From assembly GCF_031157255.1 (NCBI RefSeq), contig NZ_JAVIFX010000020.1, positions 62,001-126,000 on the forward strand: DNA of 64,000 nucleotides. The letters run 5' to 3'. Source of the DNA: Bradyrhizobium sp. LHD-71. GTDB taxonomy: Bacteria > Pseudomonadota > Alphaproteobacteria > Rhizobiales > Xanthobacteraceae. The translations under genes and the position numbers were made by a program. Under the pieces are notes generated by a model, which saw only the letters and a list, made by a program, of their open reading frames with translations, was not told the DNA's origin and did no database searches. Positions 42,016-53,124 of this stretch are shown piece after piece. Within the stretch, counting starts at the first letter, position 1. Every line of letters begins with the position of its first letter.

Positions 42016-42107
42016 CGCGCCTCAAGCCCCGCCCGCGCCTCCTTGAACAACCAAGCAAATTTGTGCGACAGCGGGCTGCTTTCACCACCGACTTTTCAGT
42101 GTTACGG

Positions 42108-42122
42108 TAAATAACTGGTTAA
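42108..42122 (-). promoter_or_regulatory. CtrA-like box upstream of the PodJ-like gene
   Basis: Read towards the gene it is TTAA-N7-TTTA, one base off the CtrA consensus TTAA-N7-TTAA, and lies 93 nt before the start. CtrA is the cell-cycle master regulator of alphaproteobacteria. One mismatch in an AT-rich patch could be chance. Confidence 0.35.
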
Positions 42123-42272
42123 GAATTGTGGACGCCGGGGCCTCAAATGATTGGCGGGCCTCGCCCTTCCTCAACGTACGTGTCCGGGAGGTCACGCGCG
42201 CCGCTTTCACATGACATGTCGGCCGTCATAAAAAGCGAGCTCGCTTGTCGACGAAAGTTCTTTCAAAGTCGA

Positions 42273-42286
42273 TTGCTGCGCAGCAA
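42273..42286. promoter_or_regulatory. Palindromic operator candidate before the beta-oxidation operon
   Basis: TTGCTGCGCAGCAA is a perfect 14-nt palindrome ending 47 nt before the first acyl-CoA dehydrogenase start. Size and position suit a TetR- or MarR-type fatty acid regulator. No such regulator gene is adjacent. Confidence 0.4.
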
Positions 42287-42333
42287 AATTGCCCCTAGTT
42301 AGACGACGGAATCGACCCCGCCGGGAGACCGTG

Positions 42334-44124
<1,791 letters not shown>

Positions 44125-44127
44125 GCC

Positions 44128-44592
44128 ATGGCGAGCGCAACCAGATCTCTCACCGGTGGCTGCCAGTGCGGCGCGGTCCGTTATGAATGGCTGCAGAGGC
44201 CGGACTTCTCCAGCGTCTGCTATTGCCGCATGTGTCAGAAAGCGAGCGGCCAACCTTTCATGGGGCTTACCGGCGGCAAGTGCGAGCATCTGCGCTGGAT
44301 CAGGGGCGCGCCGTCGATGTTCAAGAGCTCGAACGTGGCGGAGCGCGGCTTCTGCAGAGAATGCGGGACGCCTCTCACCTACGCGTTCGCGGGCACCGGC
44401 AACGTCAGCGTGACTATCAACAGTCTCGACGACCCCGAAGCGATGCCGCCGACCCTGCAGTTCGGTATCGAGGGAAAGGTCTCATGGATGCATCGCTTGC
44501 ACGAATTGCCGACTGAGACGGCGGATGAATGGTTGAAGAAGAACGGTGTGGTGGTTCAAAGCAACCAGCATCCTGACAAAACAGGCGCCTGA
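44128..44592 (+). CDS. GFA/CENP-V-family zinc protein
   Basis: This 154-aa protein has the Mss4-like fold of the GFA (glutathione-dependent formaldehyde-activating-like) family. Zn ligands are CQCGAV, CYCRMCQ and FCRECGTPL. Family members bind zinc, and only some bind glutathione-formaldehyde adducts; the annotation as an enzyme is often doubtful. It starts 3 nt after the first acyl-CoA dehydrogenase gene and lies 40 nt before the second, so it is embedded in the operon, for no known metabolic reason. Confidence 0.92.
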   Translation: MASATRSLTGGCQCGAVRYEWLQRPDFSSVCYCRMCQKASGQPFMGLTGGKCEHLRWIRGAPSMFKSSNVAERGFCRECGTPLTYAFAGTGNVSVTINSLDDPEAMPPTLQFGIEGKVSWMHRLHELPTETADEWLKKNGVVVQSNQHPDKTGA

Positions 44593-44631
44593 TCCGCTTT
44601 CGCGCCGACGACCAGGGAAGGAAACAGATCG

Positions 44632-45789
44632 ATGGAATCGCTGTCCGTTCCGCCGCCTTCATGGATGACCGAAGACCTGACGCTACTGCAGGAGCAGACG
44701 CGCAAGTTTCTTGCGGGCGAGCTCGTGCCGCATCTCGAAGAGTGGCACGAAAAGGGGATCATGGACCGTTCGGCCTGGACCAAGCTGGGCGAGGCCGGCC
44801 TCCTGTGTGCGGGCATCCCGGAAGAGTACGGCGGCGCCGGTGGCACGTTTGCCCACGAGACGATCATCAACCGCGAATTTGCGCTCGCCGGCCTCGATTC
44901 GATCGGAGCGCCGCTGCATTCGGGCATCGTCGCGCCCTACATCCTCAATTACGGCACGGAAGAGCAAAAGAAGAAGTGGCTGCCGCGGTTGGCGACCGGC
45001 GAGCTGGTCGGCGCCATCGCCATGAGCGAGCCGGGCGCGGGTTCTGACCTGCAGAGCGTCCGCACAACCGCAGCAAAGTCGGGCAACGGCTACGTGCTGA
45101 ACGGCTCCAAGACCTTCATCACCAACGGCCAGCATGCCAACCTGATCATCGTCGTTGCCAAGACCGATCCCAGCCAGGGCGCCAAGGGCACGTCGTTGTT
45201 GGTGGTCGAGACCGAGGAGACGCCTGGATTCCGTCGCGGCCGCAAGCTTAAGAAGCTCGGCATGGATTGGGCCGATACCTCGGAGCTGTTCTTCGACGAC
45301 GCCAAGCTGCCGGCGGAGGCGCTGCTGGGCGCCGAGGAAGGACAGGGCTTCGTGCAGTTGATGCGCGACCTGCCGCAGGAGCGGATGATCGTCGCCACCA
45401 GCGCCGTCGGCATGATCGAGCGCGCGCTTGCACTGACCATCGACTATGTCAAGCAACGCAAGGCCTTCGGCAAGGCGATCGCGGAATACCAGAACACGCA
45501 ATTCGAGCTTGCGGAGTGCAAGACCGAGGCGACCATTGGCCGTGTCTTCCACGACCACTGCATCGAGCGTCACTTGAAGCGCGAGCTCGACACGACGACA
45601 GCCTCGATGGCGAAGTACTGGCTCAGCGACCTGCAGAACAAGATCGTCGACCGCTGCCTGCAGCTGTTCGGCGGCTACGGCTTTATGGACGAGTACCCGA
45701 TTTCGCGCATGTACCGCGACGCACGCGTACAGCGCATCTACGCCGGCACCAACGAAATCATGAAAGTGGTCATTGCCCGCAGCCTCTGA
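44632..45789 (+). CDS. Acyl-CoA dehydrogenase, short/medium-chain type
   Basis: This 385-aa canonical acyl-CoA dehydrogenase has FAD motifs AIAMSEPGAGSDLQSVRT and YVLNGSKTFITNG, the helical C-terminal domain with FGGYGFMDEYPI, and the ending RIYAGTNEIMKVVIARSL, whose Glu is in the usual catalytic position. It works with electron-transfer flavoprotein. AAGGAAA precedes the ATG. It is the third gene of the operon, 24 nt before the thiolase; two dehydrogenases in one operon suggest more than one acyl substrate. Confidence 0.95.
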   Translation: MESLSVPPPSWMTEDLTLLQEQTRKFLAGELVPHLEEWHEKGIMDRSAWTKLGEAGLLCAGIPEEYGGAGGTFAHETIINREFALAGLDSIGAPLHSGIVAPYILNYGTEEQKKKWLPRLATGELVGAIAMSEPGAGSDLQSVRTTAAKSGNGYVLNGSKTFITNGQHANLIIVVAKTDPSQGAKGTSLLVVETEETPGFRRGRKLKKLGMDWADTSELFFDDAKLPAEALLGAEEGQGFVQLMRDLPQERMIVATSAVGMIERALALTIDYVKQRKAFGKAIAEYQNTQFELAECKTEATIGRVFHDHCIERHLKRELDTTTASMAKYWLSDLQNKIVDRCLQLFGGYGFMDEYPISRMYRDARVQRIYAGTNEIMKVVIARSL

Positions 45790-45813
45790 CGTTGCGGCAC
45801 AAGGAGAAGTCCA

Positions 45814-47022
45814 ATGGCTGATGCATTCATCTACGATCACGTGCGCACGCCGCGCGGGCGCGGCAAAGCCGACGGCTCGCTGCATGAAGTGACTGCGCTG
45901 GCGCTGGCGGCGACGCCGCTGAAGGCGTTGAAGGAGCGCAACAATCTCAATGTCGGCGATGTCGACGACGTGGTTTTGGGCTGTGTTGATCCGGTCGGCG
46001 AGGCAGGCGGCGACATCGCGCGCATGGCCGCGCTCAGCGCAGGCTATGGCAACACGGTGCCGGGCGTGCAGATCAACCGCTTCTGCGCCTCAGGGCTCGA
46101 TGCGGTGAATTTCGCCGCGGCGCAGGTGATGTCGGGGCAGCATTCGCTGACGATCGGCGGCGGCGCCGAGTCGATGAGCCGGGTCGGCATGCTGTCGTCG
46201 GGCGCTGCCTGGCCGATGGATCCCTCGATCGCGGTACCGTCCTACTTCATGCCCCAGGGCATTTCCGCCGACCTGATCGCTACCAAGTACGGCTTCTCGC
46301 GTGACGATGTCGATGCGTACGCTGTCGAAAGTCAGAATCGCGCGGCAAAATCGTGGAGCGAAGGTTACTTCAAAAATTCCGTCATACCGGTGAAGGACAT
46401 CAACGGGCTGACGATCCTCGACAAGGACGAGCATATGCGCCCCGGCACGACCATGCAGTCGTTGGCGCAACTGCAGCCTTCGTTCATTCAGATCGGCGAA
46501 ATGGGCGGCTTCGACGCCGTCGCCGTGCAGGACTATCCGGAGGTCGAGAGCGTCCAGCACGTCCATCACGCCGGCAACTCGTCCGGCATCGTCGATGGCG
46601 CGGCGGCCGTGCTGATCGGCTCGAAGGAGGCCGGCGCGAAAGCGGGCATGAAGCCGCGCGCGAAGATCCGCGCATTTGCCAATATCGGTTCCGAGCCCGG
46701 GATCATGCTGACCGGACCGGTCGACGTGACGAAGAAAGTGCTCGAACGCTCCGGCATGACGCTTCAAGACATCGATCTGTTCGAGCTGAACGAGGCATTC
46801 GCGTCCGTCGTGCTGCGCTATCAGCAGGCGTTCGACATCGACAGTTCAAAAATCAACGTCAATGGCGGCGCCATCGCGCTCGGTCATCCGCTCGGTGCGA
46901 CCGGTGCGATGATCCTCGGCACGGTCCTCGACGAACTGGAGCGCCGCAAACTGACGACCGCGCTGGTCACGCTGTGCATCGGCGGCGGCATGGGCACGGC
47001 GACGATCATCGAGCGGGTGTGA
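45814..47022 (+). CDS. Acetyl-CoA C-acyltransferase (thiolase)
   Basis: This 402-aa thiolase carries out the CoA-dependent cleavage of 3-ketoacyl-CoA. The acyl-accepting Cys is in [13 protein letters not shown] (near residue 91), the His in [16 protein letters not shown] and the second Cys in [16 protein letters not shown] precedes the ATG. It sits between an acyl-CoA dehydrogenase and the multifunctional hydratase/dehydrogenase, giving a complete beta-oxidation set. Length suits a FadA/FadI-type degradative thiolase. Confidence 0.95.
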   Translation: MADAFIYDHVRTPRGRGKADGSLHEVTALALAATPLKALKERNNLNVGDVDDVVLGCVDPVGEAGGDIARMAALSAGYGNTVPGVQINRFCASGLDAVNFAAAQVMSGQHSLTIGGGAESMSRVGMLSSGAAWPMDPSIAVPSYFMPQGISADLIATKYGFSRDDVDAYAVESQNRAAKSWSEGYFKNSVIPVKDINGLTILDKDEHMRPGTTMQSLAQLQPSFIQIGEMGGFDAVAVQDYPEVESVQHVHHAGNSSGIVDGAAAVLIGSKEAGAKAGMKPRAKIRAFANIGSEPGIMLTGPVDVTKKVLERSGMTLQDIDLFELNEAFASVVLRYQQAFDIDSSKINVNGGAIALGHPLGATGAMILGTVLDELERRKLTTALVTLCIGGGMGTATIIERV

Positions 47023-47032
47023 GGCAGAGCAA

Positions 47033-49246
47033 ATGAGCTACAAAAACTTCAAGCTTGAGACCGACGCCGACGGCATCGCGCTCGTCACCTGGGACAATCC
47101 CGGCAAGTCGATGAACGTCTTCGATCAGAGCGTGATGGACGATCTCGACAGGATCGTTACCGACACAACCACCGACGCAAATGTGAAAGGCGTCGTCATC
47201 ACCTCGGGCAAGGACGCGTTTTCCGGCGGCGCCGACCTGACGATGCTGGATTCGATGCGCACGGTGTTCGCAGACTTGCTGAAGAGCAAGGGCAAGGAGG
47301 CTGCGACCGAGGCGCTGTACAAGGAGGCGGGCCGGCTGTCGCTGATCTTCCGCCGGATCGAGACGAGCGGCAAGCCGTGGATCGCCGCCATCAACGGCCT
47401 TGCGGTCGGCGGCGCGTTCGAACTGACACTCGCCTGCCACTATCGCGTCGCCTCCGACAATCCGAAGACGCGTCTCGGCCTGCCGGAAATCCAGGTCGGC
47501 CTGTTTCCGGGTGCGGGTGGCACCCAGCGTCTGGCACGGATGTTGCCGCCGACCGATGCGTTGACCATCATGCTGAAGGGCGAGCAGCTTAAGCTTGATC
47601 GTGCAAAATCGCTCAAGCTGATCGACGCCATCGTGCCCGCAGCCGACCTGATCAAGTCTGCGAAGGATTGGATCAAGGGCGGCGGCAAGGCTGTCGCGCC
47701 ATGGGATGAGAAGGGCTTCAAGCTGCCGATGCCGGTCTATTCGAAGGCGGGTATGATGACGTTCCCGGCGGCGAACGCACTTTACCGCAAGGAGACCTAC
47801 GACAATTATCCGGCGGCGCGTGCGATCATGCAAAGCGTGTATGAGGGCCTGCAACTGCCCATGGATGCGGCGTTGCGTGTCGAGACGCGCTATTTCACGC
47901 ATATCCTGCAGACGAAGGAAGCCGCGGCGATGATCCGCAGCCTGTTCGTGTCGATGCAGGAGCTGAACAAGGGGGCACGGCGACCGCAGAATGTGCCGCC
48001 GACGAAAGTCAAGAAGCTCGGCGTCATTGGCGCCGGCTTCATGGGGGCGAGCATCGGCTTCGTCTCGGCACAGGCCGGCATCGAGGTGGTGCTGATTGAC
48101 CGCGATCAGGCCAGCGCCGACAAGGGCAAGGCGCACGCGAAAAACGTGATCGACGCCAACATCGCCCGTGGCCGCGCGACCGAAGCGGAGCGCGACGCAG
48201 TGCTGTCGCGTATTACCGCGACTGCAGACTATGCCGCGATCGAGGATTGCGACCTGATCATCGAAGCGGTGTTTGAAGATCGCAAGGTGAAGGCCGAGAC
48301 CTTTGCCAAGGCGCAGCCGCTGCTGAAGCAGGGCGCGATCTTCGCGTCCAACACCTCGACGCTGCCGATCAACTCGCTGGCGGAGGAGTGGAAGGATCAG
48401 TCGAAGTTCATCGGCATCCATTTCTTCTCGCCGGTCGAGAAGATGATGCTGGTGGAGATCATCGTCGGCAAGAACACCGGTGACGTGGCGCTCGCGACCG
48501 CGCTCGATTATGTGCGGCAGATCAGGAAGACGCCCATCGTCGTCAACGACTCGCGTGGCTTCTTCGCGAACCGATGCGTGCTGCGTTTCACCGCAGAAGG
48601 GCTCGAGATGCTGAAGGAAGGCGTGCCGCCGGCGATGATCGAGAACACGGCGCGGATGGCCGGGATGCCGGTCGGGCCGCTGTCGCTATCCGACGAAGTG
48701 GCGCTCGATCTGGTTCTCAAGATCATGAAGGCCACGGAAGCAGACCTCGGCCCGAACGCGATCGATCAGGAGCAGAAGAAGCTTCTGGTCGAAATGGTCG
48801 AAAAGCAGGGCCGTTTCGGCCGCAAGAACGGCAAGGGTTTCTACGACTATCCGGAAAAGGGCAAGGGCAAGAAGCTGCTGTGGCCGGGCGTGTCCTCGCT
48901 CCAGCCGAAGCATCTCGACGCCGATGAACTCGATGTCGAGGAGCTGAAGCAGCGATTCCTCGTGGTGCAGGCGGTCGAGGCCGCGCGCACTGTGGAGGAT
49001 CACGTCATCACCGATCCACGCGAGGCGGACGTGGGCTCGATCTTAGGCTTCGGCTTCGCGCCCTTTACCGGCGGGACGCTGTCCTACATCGACTTCATGG
49101 GCCCGAAGAACTTCGTTGCGCTCTGCCACAAGCTGGAAGCGAAATACGGCTCACGTTTCACGCCGCCGAAGCTGCTCGAAGAGATGGCTGCGAAAGGCGA
49201 AACCTTCTACAGCCGCTTCGCCCCGAAGAAAGCTGCGGCGGCGTAG
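47033..49246 (+). CDS. Bifunctional enoyl-CoA hydratase/3-hydroxyacyl-CoA dehydrogenase (FadB/FadJ-like)
   Basis: This 737-aa fusion has an N-terminal crotonase domain (oxyanion segments [14 protein letters not shown] and [17 protein letters not shown]) and a dehydrogenase domain from about residue 325 ([19 protein letters not shown] for NAD, then [16 protein letters not shown] with the catalytic His). Two C-terminal 3HCDH domains follow. It converts enoyl-CoA through L-3-hydroxyacyl-CoA to 3-ketoacyl-CoA. The start is 10 nt after the thiolase and it is the last gene of the operon. A dispersed repeat follows 16 nt later. Confidence 0.95.
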   Translation: MSYKNFKLETDADGIALVTWDNPGKSMNVFDQSVMDDLDRIVTDTTTDANVKGVVITSGKDAFSGGADLTMLDSMRTVFADLLKSKGKEAATEALYKEAGRLSLIFRRIETSGKPWIAAINGLAVGGAFELTLACHYRVASDNPKTRLGLPEIQVGLFPGAGGTQRLARMLPPTDALTIMLKGEQLKLDRAKSLKLIDAIVPAADLIKSAKDWIKGGGKAVAPWDEKGFKLPMPVYSKAGMMTFPAANALYRKETYDNYPAARAIMQSVYEGLQLPMDAALRVETRYFTHILQTKEAAAMIRSLFVSMQELNKGARRPQNVPPTKVKKLGVIGAGFMGASIGFVSAQAGIEVVLIDRDQASADKGKAHAKNVIDANIARGRATEAERDAVLSRITATADYAAIEDCDLIIEAVFEDRKVKAETFAKAQPLLKQGAIFASNTSTLPINSLAEEWKDQSKFIGIHFFSPVEKMMLVEIIVGKNTGDVALATALDYVRQIRKTPIVVNDSRGFFANRCVLRFTAEGLEMLKEGVPPAMIENTARMAGMPVGPLSLSDEVALDLVLKIMKATEADLGPNAIDQEQKKLLVEMVEKQGRFGRKNGKGFYDYPEKGKGKKLLWPGVSSLQPKHLDADELDVEELKQRFLVVQAVEAARTVEDHVITDPREADVGSILGFGFAPFTGGTLSYIDFMGPKNFVALCHKLEAKYGSRFTPPKLLEEMAAKGETFYSRFAPKKAAAA

Positions 49247-49262
49247 GCCGACGGTCGTTCAT

Positions 49263-49464
49263 CCGTCATTGCGAGCGAAGCGAAGCAATCCAGTCTGAAT
49301 CTGCCACAGATGCCGCTCTGGATCGCTTCGTCGCCCCATAGGCGAGCGAAGCGATGCCGTTCTTCGAACGGCTATGGGACGAGCGAAGCGACGCCGTTCT
49401 TCGAACGGCTACGGGGCGAGCGTGGCGACGCCGTTCTTCGAACGACTATGCCTCGCAATGACGG
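49263..49464. repeat. TCATTGCGAG-type repeat, copy 3, with three tandem 37-nt units
   Basis: The outer arms CCGTCATTGCGAG and CTCGCAATGACGG are inverted. Between them the unit containing GCCGTTCTTCGAACGGCTA occurs three times at a 37-nt period (hairpin starts at 49356, 49393 and 49430, the last slightly diverged). It ends directly at the stop codon of the minus-strand GST gene. Confidence 0.88.
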
Positions 49465-50079
49465 TTACGCCGCCTTGATCAGGCCTTCCGCGAGCATCGC
49501 TTCCTTCACCTTCGGCCGGGCGCCGACGCGGTCGAAGTAAGCCTTCAGGTTCGGATACTGGGCGAGGTCGAACTTCAAGCCGATTGCCCAGCGCAGCATG
49601 GTGAACAGATAGCCGTCCGCGACGGTGAACTGGCTGCCCATCAGATAGTCTCTGCCCGCGAGCTTGCCGTCGATATAGCTGAACGTCTTACCGATCTTGT
49701 CGCGGAAGATAGTCTTCGCTTCCTCCGGCATGGTGGGGTTGAAGAGCGGGCTGAAGGACTTGTGCAGTTCGCTCGTCAGCAGATTGAGCCACTCCTGCAA
49801 TTGATAACGTTCGATCGTTCCGTTGGCCGGAGCGAGCTTCGCGTTCGGCGCCTGATCGGCGATGTATTGCACGATCGCAGGGCCTTCGGTCAGCACGCCG
49901 CCACCATCGAGGCTGAGCACCGGCACCTGTCCCTTCGGGCTCACCTTGAGATAGTCGTCGCCGGCTTCCGTTTTCTTGTCCCGCAAATTCACCTTCACAT
50001 AGTCCGCCGGCAGGCCCGCTTCTGCGAGCGCGATATGTGGCGACAGCGAACAGGCGCCGGGAGCATAGTAGAGTTTCAT
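49465..50079 (-). CDS. Glutathione S-transferase
   Basis: This 204-aa protein has an N-terminal thioredoxin-like domain (MKLYYAPGACSLSPHIALAEAGL, with the beta-class-like ACS turn) and VPVLSLDGGGVLTEGPAIVQYIAD holding the glutathione-binding Pro and Glu-Gly. The alpha-helical C-terminal domain includes FTVADGYLFTMLRW. This fits a beta-class bacterial GST. ATG 50079 is preceded by GAGGGA; longer frames run into the divergent regulator. It is divergent from a MarR regulator with a palindrome between them. Confidence 0.94.
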   Translation of the reverse strand: MKLYYAPGACSLSPHIALAEAGLPADYVKVNLRDKKTEAGDDYLKVSPKGQVPVLSLDGGGVLTEGPAIVQYIADQAPNAKLAPANGTIERYQLQEWLNLLTSELHKSFSPLFNPTMPEEAKTIFRDKIGKTFSYIDGKLAGRDYLMGSQFTVADGYLFTMLRWAIGLKFDLAQYPNLKAYFDRVGARPKVKEAMLAEGLIKAA

Positions 50080-50132
50080 GGGCGATTTCCCTCTCGTTGC
50101 GATACGGCTTGCACAAGGGTGCGGACATATTA

Positions 50133-50146
50133 TATGCAGTTGCATA
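50133..50146. promoter_or_regulatory. MarR operator candidate between GST and marR-like genes
   Basis: TATGCA-GT-TGCATA is a 14-nt inverted repeat with perfect 6-nt arms, 54 nt from the GST start and 74 nt from the regulator start. Size and symmetry suit a MarR dimer. Confidence 0.6.
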
Positions 50147-50219
50147 CAGTTGGCGCGTGCGCCGGCTTTGTCAAGCAGGCAATGGCGCCGCCGCCCTGCA
50201 ACGAGATGTGAACCGTCAT

Positions 50220-50699
50220 ATGAAGCGCAAGCCGTCGGCAGAAGCGACCGCCGCCTGGATCCGCCTGGTGCGCATCCAGTCGCAGGTGCTGGGCGCGGTC
50301 GAGCAGGACTTGAAGAAGGCCGGTTTTCCACCGCTGTCATGGTATGATGCGTTGCTTGAGCTGTCGCGTGCGCCGTGCGGTGCGTTGCGACCGGTCGAGC
50401 TCGAGAAGCAGATGCTGTTGCCGCAATACGGCCTGTCGCGGTTGATCGACCGGCTTGTCGACAATGGGCTCGTTGCGCGCAAGGTCTGTGAGGTTGACAA
50501 GCGCGGCCTGGTTGTCGAGATCACAGAAAAGGGGCGCGAGTTGCAAAAGAAAATGTGGAATTCGTATTCGGCTGCGATCGAGCGACACATCGGTTCGAAG
50601 ATTTCCGACGCCGATGCCGTAAAGCTGTCAGCGCTGCTGGATCAGCTCGGCGTGTCGTGCGATGCTGCGACAGCGTCCGTTCGAGCGAAGTCCGCCTGA
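50220..50699 (+). CDS. MarR-family transcriptional regulator
   Basis: This 159-aa winged-helix protein has the helix-turn-helix LRPVELEKQMLLPQYGLSRLIDRLVDNGLV (about residues 60-90) and a wing with CEVDKRGLVVEITEKG, where the Asp-Lys-Arg is typical. MarR proteins usually repress divergent detoxification genes and are released by phenolic or oxidant ligands. An in-frame GTG four codons upstream is an alternative start. It is divergent from the GST gene and probably represses it and itself. Confidence 0.92.
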   Translation: MKRKPSAEATAAWIRLVRIQSQVLGAVEQDLKKAGFPPLSWYDALLELSRAPCGALRPVELEKQMLLPQYGLSRLIDRLVDNGLVARKVCEVDKRGLVVEITEKGRELQKKMWNSYSAAIERHIGSKISDADAVKLSALLDQLGVSCDAATASVRAKSA

Positions 50700-50793
50700 T
50701 CGCGATGCGCATGCGACATCTTGTTGCCACGCGCGGATCCGCGTTCTGGCGTTGCTCAACCCGGCCCCGCGTCTGTAAGGTCGCGCTGCTTCC

Positions 50794-50803
50794 AACTCGA
50801 GTT
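50794..50803. promoter_or_regulatory. AACTCGAGTT palindrome in the gshA leader
   Basis: The same 10-nt palindrome seen before the S24 regulator gene lies 4 nt before the gshA ATG. Its GAG is at 6-nt spacing and is the only Shine-Dalgarno-like sequence there. Confidence 0.3.
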
Positions 50804-50807
50804 CTTC

Positions 50808-52178
50808 ATGGCGCGTGATCAGATCGATATGACCCCGCTCACGTCGCGCGACGAACTCGTCGCGTGGGTCGCTGCGGGCGAGAAGCCGAAGGATCAGTTC
50901 CGTATCGGCACCGAGCATGAGAAGACGCCCTTCCGCCTTTCTGACCATTGTCCCGTCCCGTATGAGGGACCGCGCGGTATCGGTGCTCTGCTGAACGGCA
51001 TGCAGCACCTGCTCGGCTGGGAGCCGATCATGGAGCGCGGCAACATCATTGGTCTCTACGACGTGACCGGTGGCGGTGCCATCTCGCTCGAACCGGGCGG
51101 ACAGTTCGAACTCTCCGGTGCGCCGCTCGAGACGGTGCATCAGACCCGCGCTGAGCTGGTCGCGCATCTCGCACAGGTGCGTGAGATTGCGACGCCGCTC
51201 GGCATCGGCTTTCTCGGTCTCGGCATGGCGCCGTCGTGGTCGCGCGCACAGATTCCGATGATGCCAAAGGGCCGCTACCGGATCATGACCAATTACATGC
51301 CGAAGGTCGGTCACCTCGGCATAGACATGATGTACCGGACCTGCACGGTGCAGACCAATCTCGACTTCTCGTCCGAAGCCGACATGGTGAAGAAGCTGCG
51401 CGTCAGCCTCGCGCTGCAGCCGGTTGGCACGGCGCTGTTTGCGAATTCTCCCTTCACCGAAGGCAAGCCGAACGGCTTCCTGTCGTTCCGCTCCGAAATC
51501 TGGCGCGATACGGATAATGCCCGCGCCGGCATGCTGCCGTGGGCGTTCGAGGACGGCATGGGCTACGAGCGCTACGTCGATTATGCGCTCGACGTGCCGA
51601 TGTATTTCATCAAGCGCGGCGATGAGTATATCGACGTCGCCGGCTCCTCGTTTCGCGATCTGTTCGCCGGAAAGCATCCTGCGGTGCCAGGCGAGCGCGC
51701 GACGTTGTCCGATTGGGCCAATCACGTCTCGACGATTTTCCCCGAAGTGCGGCTGAAGCGTTATCTGGAGATGCGCGGCTCCGACAGCGGACCATGGGAG
51801 CGGCTTCCGGCGCTGCCGGCGTTCTGGGTTGGCTTGCTCTACGACGACTCGAGCCTCGATGCCGCATGGCAGATGGTGAAGGGTTGGAGCGCGGCCGAGC
51901 GCCAGCAAGCGCGTGACGACGTACCGCGCCTTGGCTTGAAGGCGAAGGTCGGCGGCCGTACGCTTCTTGACGTTGCCACCGATTGTCTTGCGCTGGCGCG
52001 CGCGGGCTTGAAGCGCCGCAATCTGCTCGACCGTGAGGGGCGGGACGAAACGCGACATCTGCAGCCGCTGGAAGAGATCGTCGCCACGAGACAGACGCCG
52101 GCCGAACATCTGCTCGCCAGATTCCATGGGCCCTGGAACGGCTCGGTCGAGCCGGCCTATCGCGAAAACGTGTTCTAG
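50808..52178 (+). CDS. gshA: Glutamate--cysteine ligase (plant/alphaproteobacterial type)
   Basis: This 456-aa GCS2-type ligase makes gamma-glutamylcysteine, the first step of glutathione synthesis. FRIGTEHEKTPFR and GGGAISLEPGGQFELSGAPL hold the metal-binding acidic residues, and PKGRYRIMTNYMPKVGHLGIDMMYRTCTVQTNLDF and SFRDLFAGKHP follow as in the plant-like class. The ATG at 50808 has only a weak GAG upstream. It is about 110 nt after the MarR gene; with the GST gene nearby, this is a glutathione-related neighbourhood. Confidence 0.95.
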   Translation: MARDQIDMTPLTSRDELVAWVAAGEKPKDQFRIGTEHEKTPFRLSDHCPVPYEGPRGIGALLNGMQHLLGWEPIMERGNIIGLYDVTGGGAISLEPGGQFELSGAPLETVHQTRAELVAHLAQVREIATPLGIGFLGLGMAPSWSRAQIPMMPKGRYRIMTNYMPKVGHLGIDMMYRTCTVQTNLDFSSEADMVKKLRVSLALQPVGTALFANSPFTEGKPNGFLSFRSEIWRDTDNARAGMLPWAFEDGMGYERYVDYALDVPMYFIKRGDEYIDVAGSSFRDLFAGKHPAVPGERATLSDWANHVSTIFPEVRLKRYLEMRGSDSGPWERLPALPAFWVGLLYDDSSLDAAWQMVKGWSAAERQQARDDVPRLGLKAKVGGRTLLDVATDCLALARAGLKRRNLLDREGRDETRHLQPLEEIVATRQTPAEHLLARFHGPWNGSVEPAYRENVF

Positions 52179-52453
52179 CGCAATCCGATTTGACGTTTCG
52201 GCACGGCTTGCCGCGTACAAGGAACATCAAATCGAAACAGCGATATCGGAATCAGCCGCTGCACGGCGCCGTGTGTCCGCTGGCATCCTTTGGTTCGTGT
52301 CGGCGCCTCGCCGTATCGTGAACTTCGTAAACCAAGCACTAGCGTAGAGACACTTTTACGATTTATGATTGTTCATCGACCATACAGGTCGGGTGGCGCT
52401 TTGATGGCGAACATTGGGTCACGGGCGGTGGCCAATCGCTGGAAAACGTCTGG

Positions 52454-53005
52454 ATGGCTCGAGGCTTCGTTGTAATCCTCCTTGCGCTGTTGGCGGTCGT
52501 CGTTTTCGACCCAACGCCAGCGCATGCGCAGACGAATTTCGACCGGCCTGGCGGCGATTACCAGCAACTGGCTGTCCCGTCGGGTGATCCTGCCGCGTGC
52601 GCGCTGCTGTGCGAGCGCGATCGCCGTTGCCGGGCCTGGTCGTTCAGCTACCCGAAGGAAGGCGACGGGGCCGACAACGCGTCATGCTGGCTGAAGAATA
52701 CCGTCCCGCCCCGGGTTGAAGCCGTGAACAGCGTTTCGGGAGTGCGTGGGGCCGGCGTGATCGAACGACGCAACAGCGCTATGGAAACCTCGATCGACCG
52801 GTTTGGCGGGGACTATCGCAGCTTCGCAATGGCCACCGACGCATCGGGGGAAGCCTGCCGTGCCGCCTGCGAAAGCGATCCGAAATGTCGCGCCTGGACC
52901 TATGCGCGTCCAGGATATGCGAGCCGAAGTGCGCGCTGCTTCCTCAAGAGCAGCATCACGCCGCCGCGTCGCCGGCCCGGCTTGATATCCGGCGTGATCA
53001 GGTAA
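52454..53005 (+). CDS. Secreted protein with two PAN/Apple domains
   Basis: This 183-aa protein has a signal peptide (cleavage near AHAQ) and two repeats of about 65 residues. The first runs from FDRPGGDYQQLAV to SGVRG and the second from IDRFGGDYRSFAM to ISGVI. Each has a CxxxC pair (CALLCERDRRCRAW and CRAACESDPKCRAW) and a further Cys in CWLK or CFLK, the PAN_4 pattern. PAN domains bind proteins or carbohydrates. The upstream 275 nt and the neighbours give no hint of the partner. Confidence 0.9.
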   Translation: MARGFVVILLALLAVVVFDPTPAHAQTNFDRPGGDYQQLAVPSGDPAACALLCERDRRCRAWSFSYPKEGDGADNASCWLKNTVPPRVEAVNSVSGVRGAGVIERRNSAMETSIDRFGGDYRSFAMATDASGEACRAACESDPKCRAWTYARPGYASRSARCFLKSSITPPRRRPGLISGVIR

Positions 53006-53124
53006 CGCCGCCAGCTCCTCTCGTCGCTATCCCCGCGCGTGCGCGGGCCATCGCATATGGCCACGTCCTCGGCCTGTCGCTCCTTGGGGACGGCGCGCTG
53101 AGCCGTTGCGATCTCTGAAATGCG

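Larger units (their letters stand above)
42016..42333. other. Divergent intergenic region, podJ-like and beta-oxidation operon
   Basis: This region holds the promoters of two divergent transcripts. Two structures stand out: a CtrA-like box at 42108-42122 and a 14-nt perfect palindrome at 42273-42286. No gene was found. Confidence 0.6.

Noticed and set aside
47006..48421. Minus-strand frame of 471 codons opposite the FadB-like gene
   Set aside because: Antisense to a clear two-domain enzyme; no motif of its own.
49342..49452. CRISPR-like tandem repeat
   Set aside because: Three 37-nt units are directly adjacent with no unique spacers and carry the hairpin of a dispersed repeat; no cas genes are present.
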